A DNA stretch of 64,000 bases from Rhodopirellula baltica (GCA_002901265.1 PPHI01000001.1:372001-436000); one strand, 5' to 3'. Shown: positions 32,408-42,740, counted from the first letter of the stretch. Notes: generated by a model from the sequence alone, not told the origin. Translations and numbers: made by a program.

Positions 32408-34276
32408 ATGAATTTGATCGCTAGCCTTCAAGATGATGAGCCACTTGCGCCAATGGACCGGCAGCCCAGCAACCAAACCAATCTCTCCTCATTCATTTGG
32501 TCTGTCGCAGATCTGCTGCGTGGCGATTACAAGCAGTCAGAATACGGACGCGTGATTCTGCCGTTTACCGTGTTGCGGCGATTGGACTGCGTATTGGAGA
32601 AAACCAAGGAAGCCGTCCTCAAAGAGAAAGAAAAGCGAGAGGCCGCGGGGCTTAATCCGGAACCGTTCTTGCTGAAGAAGTCGGGCTTGCTGTTCTACAA
32701 CACGTCGCCGCTCGATTTCAAAAAGCTGATGGGCGACCAGGACAACATCGCCGAGAACCTGTTCAGCTACGTGGAGGCATTTTCGCCGGCGGTTCGCGAC
32801 ATCTTTGAGTGTTTCGACTTTCATGTCCAGGTCGAGCGATTGGCCAAAGCGGACTTGCTTTACTTGGTTGCTGAAAAGTTTGCCGGGATCGATTTGCATC
32901 CCGATGCGATCAGCAACGAGCAGATGGGGACGGTGTTCGAAGAGCTGATTCGCAAATTTGCCGAGATCAGCAACGAGACCGCCGGGGAGCATTTCACGCC
33001 CCGCGAAGTCATCCGGCTGATGGTCAATCTGTTGTTCATTGAAGATGACGACGCTTTGACCAAGCCTGGCATCGTACGATCACTCTATGATCCGACTGCG
33101 GGAACCGGCGGTATGCTGTCGGTTGCCCAGGAACACTTGGCCGAGCAAAACCCGAACGCGCGTTTGGTCATGTACGGCCAGGAACTCAACGGCGAGTCTT
33201 ACGCGATCTGCAAAGCCGACATGCTGATCAAGGGGCAGGACATCAGCCAGATCATTCACGGCAACACGTTGTCCGATGATGGTCTGCCGGGTAAGCAGTT
33301 CGATTACATGCTTTCCAATCCTCCGTTCGGTGTGGAATGGAAGAAGATCCAAAAAGCAATCAAGGACGAACACAAGAAGCAGGGATATAACGGCCGCTTT
33401 GGACCGGGATTGCCGCGCGTCAGCGACGGCTCGCTGCTGTTCTTGATGCATTTGATTGGCAAAATGCGACCGACCAAAGACGGTGGAAGCCGTTTCGGGA
33501 TCGTTTTGAACGGTTCACCGCTGTTTACCGGTGGAGCGGGAAGCGGCGAAAGCGAGATCCGCCGCTACGTGCTGGAGAACGATCTGTTGGAAGCCATTAT
33601 CGGCTTGCCGACCGACATGTTCTACAACACCGGCATCAGCACTTACATTTGGATCGTCAGCAACCGAAAGCCGAAGCATCGCAAGGGTAAGGTGCAACTG
33701 ATCGACGCCAGTGCGATGTGGCAAAAGATGCGTAAAAGTCTTGGCAGCAAACGCAAAGAGCTTTCTGACGATCACATCAGCGAGATCACACGACTCTTCG
33801 GCGAAGCCAAAGAGGTTTACGTTGACGAGGAAAGCCGCAAAAAGGTCAGCGGTAAAATGGTGGCCGATGGAACCTCTCCATCCGGCAACCCGCCCGTTCC
33901 TATGAGTCGGATCTTCAAGAACGAAGACTTTGGCTATCAAACGATCACAGTCGAACGACCGCTATTGGACGACGACGGCAAGATCGTGCGGGAGGCAAGA
34001 GGAAAAAACAAAGGCCAGCCCAAAGCGGATTCAAAGCTACGAGATACCGAGGAGGTACCGCTCAACGACGACATTCATGATTACTTCGAGCGAGAGGTCA
34101 AGCCGCATGTTCCGGATGCCTGGATCGACGAAGAGAAAACGAAGATCGGTTACGAGATCTCCTTCAATCGTCATTTCTATGTGTTTAAGCCTCCGCGTGA
34201 ATTGGCTGAGATTGATAAAGAACTGAAAGGTGTCACCGACCGCATCGTTCAGATGATCGGAGAGTTGTCGCAGTGA
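32408..34276 (+). CDS. hsdM: type I restriction-modification methyltransferase subunit HsdM
   Basis: The 622-residue protein has the HsdM helical N-domain (LSSFIWSVADLLRGDYKQSE) and the N6-adenine methyltransferase core with GEHFTPREVIRLMV, SAM motif I DPTAGTGGMLSVA and catalytic NPPFGVEW. A long C-terminal extension contains the usual FKNEDFGYQTITVERPL. It methylates the host copy of the recognition site together with HsdS. It leads a four- or five-gene locus and its stop overlaps the next start (GTGA). Confidence 0.95.
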   Translation: MNLIASLQDDEPLAPMDRQPSNQTNLSSFIWSVADLLRGDYKQSEYGRVILPFTVLRRLDCVLEKTKEAVLKEKEKREAAGLNPEPFLLKKSGLLFYNTSPLDFKKLMGDQDNIAENLFSYVEAFSPAVRDIFECFDFHVQVERLAKADLLYLVAEKFAGIDLHPDAISNEQMGTVFEELIRKFAEISNETAGEHFTPREVIRLMVNLLFIEDDDALTKPGIVRSLYDPTAGTGGMLSVAQEHLAEQNPNARLVMYGQELNGESYAICKADMLIKGQDISQIIHGNTLSDDGLPGKQFDYMLSNPPFGVEWKKIQKAIKDEHKKQGYNGRFGPGLPRVSDGSLLFLMHLIGKMRPTKDGGSRFGIVLNGSPLFTGGAGSGESEIRRYVLENDLLEAIIGLPTDMFYNTGISTYIWIVSNRKPKHRKGKVQLIDASAMWQKMRKSLGSKRKELSDDHISEITRLFGEAKEVYVDEESRKKVSGKMVADGTSPSGNPPVPMSRIFKNEDFGYQTITVERPLLDDDGKIVREARGKNKGQPKADSKLRDTEEVPLNDDIHDYFEREVKPHVPDAWIDEEKTKIGYEISFNRHFYVFKPPRELAEIDKELKGVTDRIVQMIGELSQ

Positions 34277-34632
34277 CAGAGCATCTTAAACCAATGCGGT
34301 CTGACGCGTGCGGCATGACCTACGAGCAATTCATTCAATCGGTCAACGGTCTGGCGGGGCAGATCAGCGAGCTACACCTGCAACTCGCGGAATCACAGCG
34401 TTCGATCGTGGATCAATTGATTCGCGCGCAAAGCCGAGACATCGCGGCAATTGAACGTTCGCTCGACCATCTGCTCGATGCCGCGGCCCATCCGGTTGGA
34501 CTAGAGTTGTTCTGGCGGCTCTGCAAGTATTACTGGATAATCGATCCGCAAGCAACGGCGACCTACATCTTCGCCTACCGTGACATGTGGGGTGATGAAA
34601 AATTGGAGTCATCCCTTGAGGAGCAGCAATGA
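34273..34632 (+). CDS. small protein inserted between hsdM and hsdS
   Basis: The 119-residue product begins at GTG within the hsdM stop and ends within the hsdS start (ATGA). Residues 15-70 are a helical, coiled-coil-like region (QISELHLQLAESQRSIVDQL), and the rest is compact (GLELFWRLCKYYWIIDPQAT). Coupling at both ends suggests that it is made with the modification subunits. I do not recognise it. Confidence 0.7.
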   Translation: MTEHLKPMRSDACGMTYEQFIQSVNGLAGQISELHLQLAESQRSIVDQLIRAQSRDIAAIERSLDHLLDAAAHPVGLELFWRLCKYYWIIDPQATATYIFAYRDMWGDEKLESSLEEQQ

Positions 34633-35936
34633 GTTTTCCGGCTTATCAAGCCTACAAAGATAGCGGCGTGGATTGGTTCGCTGAGTTGCCAGACCACTGG
34701 TCCTTGCCCCCGTTGTACGCTCGATACGAACAAGTCCTTGGTAAGATGCTCGACCAGAACAAAATGACTGGCATGCATCCCGTACCGTACGTACGGAACG
34801 TCGATGTGCAGTGGGACCAAGTTAATGCCGAAGCCCTGCCTGTTATTGATATTGAGCCATCGGAAAGAGAACGATTCACTCTTAATCAGGGCGATTTGCT
34901 CATTTGCGAAGGAGGCGAAATTGGACGAACCGCAATTTGGAACGGCGAGGGTGGTAAGGTGGCGTTTCAGAAAGCCATTCACCGACTACGCCCAATCGAT
35001 GAAACTGAACATGTTAGGTACTTCTACTACGTAATGCGATTCGCAACGAGTATGCAAGTTTTCCTTGCGAGTTCCAATCCAAACACGATCCCGCACTTGA
35101 CAGGCGAAAGGTTACGAGGATACCGGCTTCCCAAGCCGACGTTTGACGAGCAAAAAGCGATCGCGGCGTTCCTCGATTCGGAAACGGCTAAGATCGACTC
35201 TTTGGTATCAGAGCAGCGTCGCTTGATCGAGTTGCTGAAGGAGAAGCGTCAGGCAGTCATCAGCCATGCCGTCACTAAAGGCCTGAATCCGAATGCGCCC
35301 ATGAAACCCTCCGGCATCGAATGTCTCGGCGATGTTCCGGAACACTGGGAGGTGAAAACCTTTCGTTATGCCTGCGATGTCCACAACACATTGAGAACGC
35401 CAATTGACAAACAGACCAGATTGGAAATCACAGGTGACTATCCGTACTACGGTCCAACCGGTGTGCTTTCACGGATAAACAGATTTGTTGTTGAAGGAGA
35501 ATACTTCTTGCTCGGAGAAGATGGAGACCATTTTCTAAAGTACCAAACCCACTCCATGAGTTTGAACGTTAAAGGGAAATTCAACGTCAACAATCACGCC
35601 CATCTGATCCGCGGGAAAGGAGAGTGCTCAACCAAATGGGCTTCACTTTACTTCGAGCATAAGGACCTGTCTCCGTGGCTTATTAAGCAAGGCGTCGGAC
35701 GAATGAAGCTACGGAAGGAAAAGCTTCTCACCATTCCAATGCTGATCCCGCCGCCCCGTGAGCAGGAGAACATACTTACCGAAGCGAGTCGAGTGAAGGA
35801 AACCAGTAAGTTGTTAATTGCGGAAGCCGAACGAGCAATCAAACTTCTCCAAGAACGCCGCACCGCCCTTATCTCTGCAGCCGTCACCGGCAAAATCGAC
35901 GTTCGAGGATTTGCAGACAAAGAGGCTGCTGCATGA
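34629..35936 (+). CDS. hsdS: type I restriction specificity subunit HsdS
   Basis: The 435-residue protein has two target-recognition halves. The first starts at DWFAELPDHWSLPPLYA and the second at ECLGDVPEHWEVKTFRYA. Each is followed by a conserved spacer helix: KIDSLVSEQRRLIELLKEKR with AVISHAVTKGL, and LLQERRTALISAAVTGKIDV. This is the normal bipartite layout for two half-sites. The stop overlaps the next start (ATGA). Confidence 0.95.
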   Translation: MSFPAYQAYKDSGVDWFAELPDHWSLPPLYARYEQVLGKMLDQNKMTGMHPVPYVRNVDVQWDQVNAEALPVIDIEPSERERFTLNQGDLLICEGGEIGRTAIWNGEGGKVAFQKAIHRLRPIDETEHVRYFYYVMRFATSMQVFLASSNPNTIPHLTGERLRGYRLPKPTFDEQKAIAAFLDSETAKIDSLVSEQRRLIELLKEKRQAVISHAVTKGLNPNAPMKPSGIECLGDVPEHWEVKTFRYACDVHNTLRTPIDKQTRLEITGDYPYYGPTGVLSRINRFVVEGEYFLLGEDGDHFLKYQTHSMSLNVKGKFNVNNHAHLIRGKGECSTKWASLYFEHKDLSPWLIKQGVGRMKLRKEKLLTIPMLIPPPREQENILTEASRVKETSKLLIAEAERAIKLLQERRTALISAAVTGKIDVRGFADKEAAA

Positions 35937-37600
35937 CGGCTGATCCATCACGCATCGTCGCTTTGGAGGAATGGATTCGTGGCAAAGAAGGCGAAAACCT
36001 GGAGTTTAAGAGTGCGCGATCCAACTTTCACTTTGAAGAACTGACGAAGTACTGTGTGGCGTTGGCCAATGAAGGCGGCGGGAAAATCATTCTTGGCGTG
36101 ACTGATGAGCGCCCTCGACAAATCGTCGGCTCGAAAGCGTTTCAACAGCCTGAGCGTACTCGGAAGGGACTTTGTGAACGGATTCCTTTGGGAATCGACT
36201 TTGAAGAAATCAATCATTCCGACTGTGCCCCGGACAGCCGAGTTCTTGTTTTCTCGGTTCCATCACGTCCCGTGGGCGTGGCCATTCAACACGATGGCCA
36301 TCGTTGGGTTCGTAAAGAAGACAGCCTTGTCGAGATGAGCGATGATCGCTTGCGACGCATCTACTCGGAGAGCGGGCACGATTTCTCGGCTGATGTTTGT
36401 GCGAGTGTAACGCCAGGCGATCTCGATGGTTTAGCCATCGAGAATTTTCGCGAGCGTTGGATCGCCAAGGCCGAAAAAGCAGAAGACCAGGAACAGGCTC
36501 GCCGTGTGCGGTCGCTCGACGATGCTCAATTGCTGGAAGATGTGGGGGCCATCGTTGACGGTAAAGTCACTTATGCGGGATTGATCTTATTCGGTACCAA
36601 CCGGGCATTGTCGAGGAACCTTGCGGCGGCGGAGATCGTGTTTGAGTATCGGTCCTCGGATGCCTCCGGCCCCGCACAGGATCGCAAAGAGTTTCGCCGT
36701 GGTTTCTTCAGCTACTACGATGAACTCTGGCAGCAGATCAACTTGCGAAACGATAAGCAAGATTTTCAGGAGGGGCTGTTCGTCACGCCGATTTCGACAT
36801 TCAACGAACGGCCTGTTCGGGAAGCAATTTTGAATGCGGTCAGTCACCGCGATTACCAACTTGGTGGCAGCATCTTCATTCGCCAGTATCCACGGCGATT
36901 GGAGATTGATAGTCCCGGCGGCTTACCGGTTGGGATCACACTCGAAAACATTCTTGATCGCCAGAACCCACGCAACCGTCGCATCGCAGAGATTTTGACG
37001 CGCTGCGGGCTGGTCGAACGCTCGGGCCAAGGAATGAACTTGATCTACGAGGACTTGATCAAGCAAAGCAAACCTGCACCGGAGTTTTCACGTACCGACC
37101 AGTATCAAGTCGGATTAACGCTGCACGGCACCGTTCAAGATCCCGCGTTTATACGCTTTGTTGAAAAGGTCTCCAACGAAACGACCGCCTCTTTTCACAC
37201 GCATGATTGGCTATTAATGTCGGCGGCCAGCCGAGGCGAGAAATTGCCCAAAGAGGCGGAACGTCGTATCAGCAATTTGATCGACTTGGGCATCATCGAA
37301 CGAGGCAAAGGCCGTGCGTTCATGCTTTCCCGCAAGTTCTACGAATTCGTCGGCAAGGCTGCTGACTACACACGCCGTAAAGGGCTCGATCGTGAGCACA
37401 ATTTGGCGTTGCTGAAGAAGCACATTGACGAAAGCGGGCCAGCCGGAGCGAGTCTTGATGAACTCGCCCAGGTTTTGCCTTCGCTGCCGAAGCGTGAAGT
37501 GCGAAACCTGCTCCGGTCGTTGAAAGGAAAGGGACAAGCAGCGCCCGAAGGCATGGGCTCTGGAGCTCGCTGGATTGCCCGCGCGGAGAAGAAAAGATGA
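35933..37600 (+). CDS. AlbA_2/Schlafen-like ATP-binding protein in the R-M locus
   Basis: The 555-residue protein has an N-terminal AlbA_2 (Schlafen AAA_4-like) domain: GENLEFKSARSNFHFEELTK and ALANEGGGKIILGVTDE. A central HATPase_c_4-like region follows (RPVREAILNAVSHRDYQLGG, RLEIDSPGGLPVGITLENI), then C-terminal winged-helix segments. Proteins like this are frequent in type I loci and are thought to regulate or reinforce defence, although the mechanism is not settled. It overlaps hsdS and is followed by repeats and hsdR. Confidence 0.85.
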   Translation: MTADPSRIVALEEWIRGKEGENLEFKSARSNFHFEELTKYCVALANEGGGKIILGVTDERPRQIVGSKAFQQPERTRKGLCERIPLGIDFEEINHSDCAPDSRVLVFSVPSRPVGVAIQHDGHRWVRKEDSLVEMSDDRLRRIYSESGHDFSADVCASVTPGDLDGLAIENFRERWIAKAEKAEDQEQARRVRSLDDAQLLEDVGAIVDGKVTYAGLILFGTNRALSRNLAAAEIVFEYRSSDASGPAQDRKEFRRGFFSYYDELWQQINLRNDKQDFQEGLFVTPISTFNERPVREAILNAVSHRDYQLGGSIFIRQYPRRLEIDSPGGLPVGITLENILDRQNPRNRRIAEILTRCGLVERSGQGMNLIYEDLIKQSKPAPEFSRTDQYQVGLTLHGTVQDPAFIRFVEKVSNETTASFHTHDWLLMSAASRGEKLPKEAERRISNLIDLGIIERGKGRAFMLSRKFYEFVGKAADYTRRKGLDREHNLALLKKHIDESGPAGASLDELAQVLPSLPKREVRNLLRSLKGKGQAAPEGMGSGARWIARAEKKR

Positions 37601-37619
37601 CTCATTACGGCCGATGTAA

Positions 37620-37715
37620 ATTGTCACACTATTGCCGCATTGTTGTCGCACTCCGACCGGATATGCCTGGATTTCCGAGGTTTTGTGCATTGGGGATTGT
37701 CACACTCTTGCCGCA
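37620..37715. repeat. 20-bp direct repeats upstream of hsdR
   Basis: ATTGTCACACTATTGCCGCA (37620-37639) and ATTGTCACACTCTTGCCGCA (37696-37715) differ at one base. Their starts are 76 bases apart, in the 166-base gap between the AlbA_2 gene and hsdR. They look like a pair of operators or a promoter duplicated by slippage. Confidence 0.7.
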
Positions 37716-37766
37716 AAATTGCTTTTCTAACTCACTTGAGCCAGACACCGAGGAAGGCGACCTTCG

Positions 37767-40700
37767 ATGAGCCTGCACAAGGAGATTAACTTCGAAGACG
37801 AAATTTGTCAGCACCTTGCCGAGGATGGCTGGCTCTACGTCGATGGGGACGCAGCGAACTACGACCGCCCTCTTGCGGTTTACCCGGAAGACGTGGTGGC
37901 TTGGGTTAAGGAGACGCAGCCGGAAGCTTGGGGCAAGCTGGAGAAAAGCCATGGCCAAAATGCTGAATCTAGCCTGCTGAAGCGGTTGCGTGATTGCCTT
38001 GATAAACAGGGAACGCTGAGCGTCATCCGGAACGGCTTCGATGTGCTCGGCCTGCGCCGGGGCATCAGGATGGCTGAGTTCAAGCCGGCTTTAGGAATGA
38101 ACCCGGACATCATGGCCCGCTACCAAGCGAACCGGCTGCGTGTTGTCCGGCAAGTGCGTTATTCCCAGCACAACGAGAACAGCATTGACTTGGTGCTGTT
38201 TCTCAATGGCATTCCCGTTGCCACCATCGAGCTGAAAACGGATTTTACGCAGAGCATTCATGACGCGGTTGACCAGTATCGATTTGATCGGATCCCAGAG
38301 CCGAAAGGCAAATCCGCCGAGCCGCTGCTAAAATTTCCGAGCGGTGCCCTCGTTCATTTCGCGGTCAGCAGCAGTGAAGTGCGGATGACCACGCACTTGA
38401 AGGGAGACACAACGTTCTTCCTGCCGTTTAACCAAGGCGACGATGGCGCAGCCGGCAACCCGATCAATCCTGACGGCCATAAAACGGCGTATCTTTGGGA
38501 ACGGATTTTCGGTCGCGAGATGTGGCTGGAAATTTTGGGTCGTTACCTGGTCACCGAACTGGATAAGAAGAAGCAGATCAAGACGATCATCTTTCCGCGT
38601 TTTCATCAACTGGATTCGACTCGCAAGCTGCGTGCTGCGGTACTCAGCGAAGGCCCCGGCCACAAATACCTGATCCAACATTCCGCCGGTTCTGGAAAGA
38701 CGAAAACGATTGCTTGGACCGCGCACTTTTTGGCGGACCTGCACGATGCCGACGACAAAAAGGTTTTCGATTCCGTTATCGTGATCTCGGACCGCAATGT
38801 CATCGATGGTCAATTGCAAGAAGAGTTGGCAGCGTTTGAACGAAAGAAAGGTGTCGTTGCGACGATCGAAAGCAAGAAGGGCAGCAAGAGTTCCCAGCTC
38901 GCGACGGCTCTTTCAGGAGACAAGAAGATCGTTGTTTGCACGATTCAAACGTTTCCGTTTGCTCTGGAGGCTGTGCGAGAATTGACGGCAACTGAAGGCA
39001 AGGCATTCGCTGTGATTGCTGATGAAGCCCATAGTTCACAGACCGGCGAAGCGGCGACCAAACTGAAAGAGTTGCTGTCGACCGAAGAACGCCAACAGCT
39101 CGATGATGGCGATGAGATCAGCAGCGAAGACATGTTGGCGGCACAGATGCAGGCCCGCGCCGACGATAAAAACATCACCTACGTGGCATTCACGGCGACG
39201 CCCAAACCGAAAACGCTTGAGTTGTTCGGTAGGCGTCCCAAGCCAAATCAACCGGCGTCAGACGATAATCTTCCCCAGCCGTTTCACGTCTATTCGATGC
39301 GGCAAGCGATTGAGGAAGGCTTCATTCTCGACGTGCTGCAGAATTACGTGTCGTACAAATTGGCGTTCAAGCTGGCCAGTGGCGGCAAAGAATGGTCGGA
39401 CGCTGAGGTTGAACGTTCGGCCGCGATGAAGGGAATCATGGGTTGGGTCAAACTGCACCCATACAATATTGCCCAAAAGGTCCAAATCATTGTCGAACAT
39501 TACCGCGAAACGATCGCGCCGTTACTGGACGGTCGCGCTAAAGCAATGGTTGTTGTCAGCAGCCGATTGGAAGCGGTCCGATGGCAACTGGCGATCAACA
39601 ATTACATCAAAGACCGTGGCTATCCGATGAAAACGCTCGTCGCCTTTTCTGGTGAAGTCAGCGACAAGGAATCCGGTCCCGATCCCTTCAAGGAATCGAC
39701 AAAAGAACTGAACCCCGGACTGGATGGCCGCGATATTCGCACCGCATTCAATGATCCGGATTACCAGATCCTGCTGGTTGCCAACAAGTTTCAAACCGGA
39801 TTTGATCAGCCATTGCTCTGCGGCATGTATATCGACAAGCGATTGGACGGAATTCAGGCCGTGCAAACGCTATCCCGGTTGAATCGGTGCCATCCGGGCA
39901 AGGATCAGACGTACGTTTTGGACTTCGTCAATGATCCTGAAGACATCCTAGCGGCATTCAAGACTTATCATGCAACCGCTGAACTATCGGGAACAACCGA
40001 TCCAAACATCGTTTTGGATCTCCGCACCAAACTGGATGCGACCGGTTACTACGACGATCACGAAGTCGAGCGGGTTGTCGCGGTTGAACTCAACCCGAAA
40101 GCCAAGCAGAGCCAACTGGAGGCTGCGATCACTCCAGTCGCCGATCGGATGCTAAAGCAATACGCAGCGGCAAAGGAAGCATTCAAGACGGCAACCGAGA
40201 ATGAAAACAAGAAGGCTGCACAAGACGCCAAGGACACCATGAACGCCCTGACTCTATTCCGCGGTGACATGGTCAGCTACCTCCGTGTGTACACATTTCT
40301 CTCTCAGATTTTTGACTACGGAAACAGCGATCTCGAAAAACGGGCGATCTTTTACAAGCACCTCATTCGTTTGCTGAAGTTTGGACGCGAGCGGCAAGGC
40401 GTCGATTTGTCGGAAGTGCGGTTGACGCACCACAATCTCAAGAACCGTGGCAAGCAAAAGATGAACCTCCGCGAAGGCGAAACGCCGCAGCTGGAGCCGT
40501 TGTCTGCCGCCGGCTCGGGACAAGTCCGCGAGAAGCAAACTGCCTACCTGTCCGAGATCATCGAGAAGGTAAACGACCTTTTTGAAGGCGAACTGACCGA
40601 AAACGACAAACTGGTCTACGTCAATGATGTCCTGAAGGGCAAGCTGCTCGAATCCGAAACTCTACAGCAGCAAGCCCGCAACAACACCAAAGAGCAATTC

Positions 40701-40895
40701 GCCAACTCACCGGACCTGAGGACCGAGATCCTAAACGCTGTAATGCAAGCCCTAGACGCCCACACCGAGATGAGTACCCAGGCCCTCAATTCGCAAACCG
40801 TCCAGGAAGGCCTGCGCGATATCTTGATCGGTCCTTCGAAGCTATATGAAGCCCTGAGAGAATCGGAGCCGACATTACCAGACGGAGCGGCGTGA
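37767..40895 (+). CDS. hsdR: type I restriction endonuclease subunit HsdR
   Basis: The 1,042-residue protein is full length. The N-terminal nuclease domain shows SIDLVLFLNGIPVATIELK (D and ExK of the PD-(D/E)xK site). The motor has Walker A HSAGSGKTKTIAWTAH, DEAHSSQ and VAFTATPKPKT, and a helicase C-part with ILLVANKFQTGFDQP and QTLSRLNRCHPGKDQT. A C-terminal helical region contacts HsdM. It translocates DNA and cuts when unmodified sites are met. It is separated from the other subunits by the repeat-containing gap, which may allow separate control. Confidence 0.95.
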   Translation: MSLHKEINFEDEICQHLAEDGWLYVDGDAANYDRPLAVYPEDVVAWVKETQPEAWGKLEKSHGQNAESSLLKRLRDCLDKQGTLSVIRNGFDVLGLRRGIRMAEFKPALGMNPDIMARYQANRLRVVRQVRYSQHNENSIDLVLFLNGIPVATIELKTDFTQSIHDAVDQYRFDRIPEPKGKSAEPLLKFPSGALVHFAVSSSEVRMTTHLKGDTTFFLPFNQGDDGAAGNPINPDGHKTAYLWERIFGREMWLEILGRYLVTELDKKKQIKTIIFPRFHQLDSTRKLRAAVLSEGPGHKYLIQHSAGSGKTKTIAWTAHFLADLHDADDKKVFDSVIVISDRNVIDGQLQEELAAFERKKGVVATIESKKGSKSSQLATALSGDKKIVVCTIQTFPFALEAVRELTATEGKAFAVIADEAHSSQTGEAATKLKELLSTEERQQLDDGDEISSEDMLAAQMQARADDKNITYVAFTATPKPKTLELFGRRPKPNQPASDDNLPQPFHVYSMRQAIEEGFILDVLQNYVSYKLAFKLASGGKEWSDAEVERSAAMKGIMGWVKLHPYNIAQKVQIIVEHYRETIAPLLDGRAKAMVVVSSRLEAVRWQLAINNYIKDRGYPMKTLVAFSGEVSDKESGPDPFKESTKELNPGLDGRDIRTAFNDPDYQILLVANKFQTGFDQPLLCGMYIDKRLDGIQAVQTLSRLNRCHPGKDQTYVLDFVNDPEDILAAFKTYHATAELSGTTDPNIVLDLRTKLDATGYYDDHEVERVVAVELNPKAKQSQLEAAITPVADRMLKQYAAAKEAFKTATENENKKAAQDAKDTMNALTLFRGDMVSYLRVYTFLSQIFDYGNSDLEKRAIFYKHLIRLLKFGRERQGVDLSEVRLTHHNLKNRGKQKMNLREGETPQLEPLSAAGSGQVREKQTAYLSEIIEKVNDLFEGELTENDKLVYVNDVLKGKLLESETLQQQARNNTKEQFANSPDLRTEILNAVMQALDAHTEMSTQALNSQTVQEGLRDILIGPSKLYEALRESEPTLPDGAA

Positions 40896-41285
40896 CCGCA
40901 AGGATCTGACTTTATGTCAAGTTGCAAAGCATTGATAAGTCATTGTGTTCCGTGGTCGGTCGCCGGAGCCGCTCCAGTTTCTGTGACTCCCATCGCAAGC
41001 AGGGCAATCGCAAGTGAGTGCGCGGAATGAGAGCATGCGTCTTAATTTGTTTCAGCACCCCCCCCACACCCCCGCCAGCATGCTCCAGCGCAGCCGCCAG
41101 AATGACCAGACTTGGCAGTGAACGGCTAGGTTCCGCTCGACTCTACACTGTGCATGCGGGTGCAATCATGGAAAAGATAGGGCTGTGTAGGATCGCCATG
41201 CGCGAGTGTGACGCGGATGGTCAAGAAGCGTTAAAATCTGGATCAAACTTACTAAACATCGACGATTCAGCATCTTGGGCAACAA
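40896..41285. other. intergenic region after hsdR
   Basis: About 390 bases with no gene I can support. A C-run (CACCCCCCCCACACCCCCG, near 41055-41075) is notable. The last part should hold the promoter for the ParB-like gene. Confidence 0.3.
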
Positions 41286-42722
41286 ATGACGGACACTTCA
41301 TATTCAGATTGGCCGCACAAGTTTATCAAAATCACCAATCTACGACTCGATCCGGAGAACCCCCGTCTCACAACACCAAGCCCGAACAACGAGCAACGCG
41401 CGATTTGTGAGGAGATGATCGAGCACGGCAATGTCGATAAGATTGCGCGTGATATCGTTGGTCAGGGGTTTTACCCGACAGAGAGTTTGGTCGTAGTTAA
41501 TGATGGCGGCGGGAAATACACCGTGCTGGAGGGGAATCGACGGACGGCCGCAATTAAATGCTTGAGCAACCCTTCCTTTGCGCCAGTCGCCAAGAAGTCG
41601 AAGTTTGAAGTTCTCAAACAAGAAGGACAGGGACGCATCCCGACCGCAGTCCGGTGTGTTGTCGCTCCAAGCCGTGTCGCAGCTCGACCGATCATCCTGA
41701 GTAAACATACTAAGGCAAGCATCGAACGTTGGAGCCCTGTTGCACAAGCTCGTTACATAGAAACGATGGTAGCCGAAGGCTTTTCGGCCGAGCAGATCGC
41801 CCGCGACATGGGGTTCAAACCGGAGGAATTCTCACGACGCTTCCGGGATGCGAAGCTCTATTCGATGGCAATGTCGTTGGACTTGAAGCCTGACGTCCAA
41901 TCGACAGTTGAAAACCCGAATAAGTTCAATTTCAGCGTGTTGCAGAGAGTCGCCGAAAGCACGGAAGGCCGGCAATGGTTAGGGCTACAGCCCGACGAAA
42001 AAGCTGGTTGGAAGATCAACACAAAAGTTGACGACTTTCGCAAAGCTTTAGGGAAGATAGTAACGGACGTAGCTGAAAAGAAAGTTACCACCCGTAGCTT
42101 GCAGAAAACGGAGGACATGAAGAAGTATCTTGGAAATCTCAAGTCCGTTAAGCCAAAACCAAAAGGGGGGCGACCAACGACTGCGTCCGGTGTTGCCAAA
42201 AAGAAGAAACCAACCAAAACGAAGCCCAACGGAAATGGAACATCTGCGAAAATCGCAATTTTGCCTAAAGATGCGACTCTAGAAGTTGATGTGCCACGGA
42301 TCTCAGCGATCATTCAGGAAATCAACCAAGTCAACTACCAACGGAACCCGAATTCAGTCGCGATGCTTTACCGGTCGTTACTCGATATGCTTGCTGCCGA
42401 GTACCTCGACTCGACAGGTCGCATAAAGGATTTGCTGACAAAAGTCGATAAAAAAGGACAGAAGCCGGCAGACTGGATGCCAAGTCTTCCGCAGATGCTG
42501 CGGTTTATCGTCAAGGATATCCCCGCAGCGGACTTTCCCCTTCAAGCTTCCGCGAGACGAGCTTTGGATCGATTCGTAGATGACAAAACAACCGGCGTTT
42601 GCTTATCTGCACTGGACGGCTTTGCACACAACCGGCACGAAACACCAAACCCAAAGCAACTTGAAGACATTGCGAATCGGACACGTCCGCTAGTTGCAAT
42701 TCTGTACCGAAAACATTCGTAG
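41286..42722 (+). CDS. ParB/Srx-domain protein, possible HEPN-like C-terminus
   Basis: The 478-residue protein begins with a ParB N-terminal-like (ParB/Srx) domain: LDPENPRLTTPSPNNEQ, ESLVVVNDGGGKYTVLEGNR with RTAAIKCL. A helical stretch (RYIETMVAEGFSAEQIARDM) looks like a KorB/ParB HTH. A Lys/Pro-rich linker (residues 285-320) leads to a helical C-domain (VAMLYRSLLDMLAAEYL; GFAHNRHETPNPKQLEDI) similar to the HEPN-type or Abi-like domains of defence proteins. ParB-like domains can bind or cut DNA. It lies 18 bases upstream of an adenine methyltransferase gene in the same direction. Confidence 0.7.
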   Translation: MTDTSYSDWPHKFIKITNLRLDPENPRLTTPSPNNEQRAICEEMIEHGNVDKIARDIVGQGFYPTESLVVVNDGGGKYTVLEGNRRTAAIKCLSNPSFAPVAKKSKFEVLKQEGQGRIPTAVRCVVAPSRVAARPIILSKHTKASIERWSPVAQARYIETMVAEGFSAEQIARDMGFKPEEFSRRFRDAKLYSMAMSLDLKPDVQSTVENPNKFNFSVLQRVAESTEGRQWLGLQPDEKAGWKINTKVDDFRKALGKIVTDVAEKKVTTRSLQKTEDMKKYLGNLKSVKPKPKGGRPTTASGVAKKKKPTKTKPNGNGTSAKIAILPKDATLEVDVPRISAIIQEINQVNYQRNPNSVAMLYRSLLDMLAAEYLDSTGRIKDLLTKVDKKGQKPADWMPSLPQMLRFIVKDIPAADFPLQASARRALDRFVDDKTTGVCLSALDGFAHNRHETPNPKQLEDIANRTRPLVAILYRKHS

Positions 42723-42740
42723 CAATACCGGACTTTAGTG

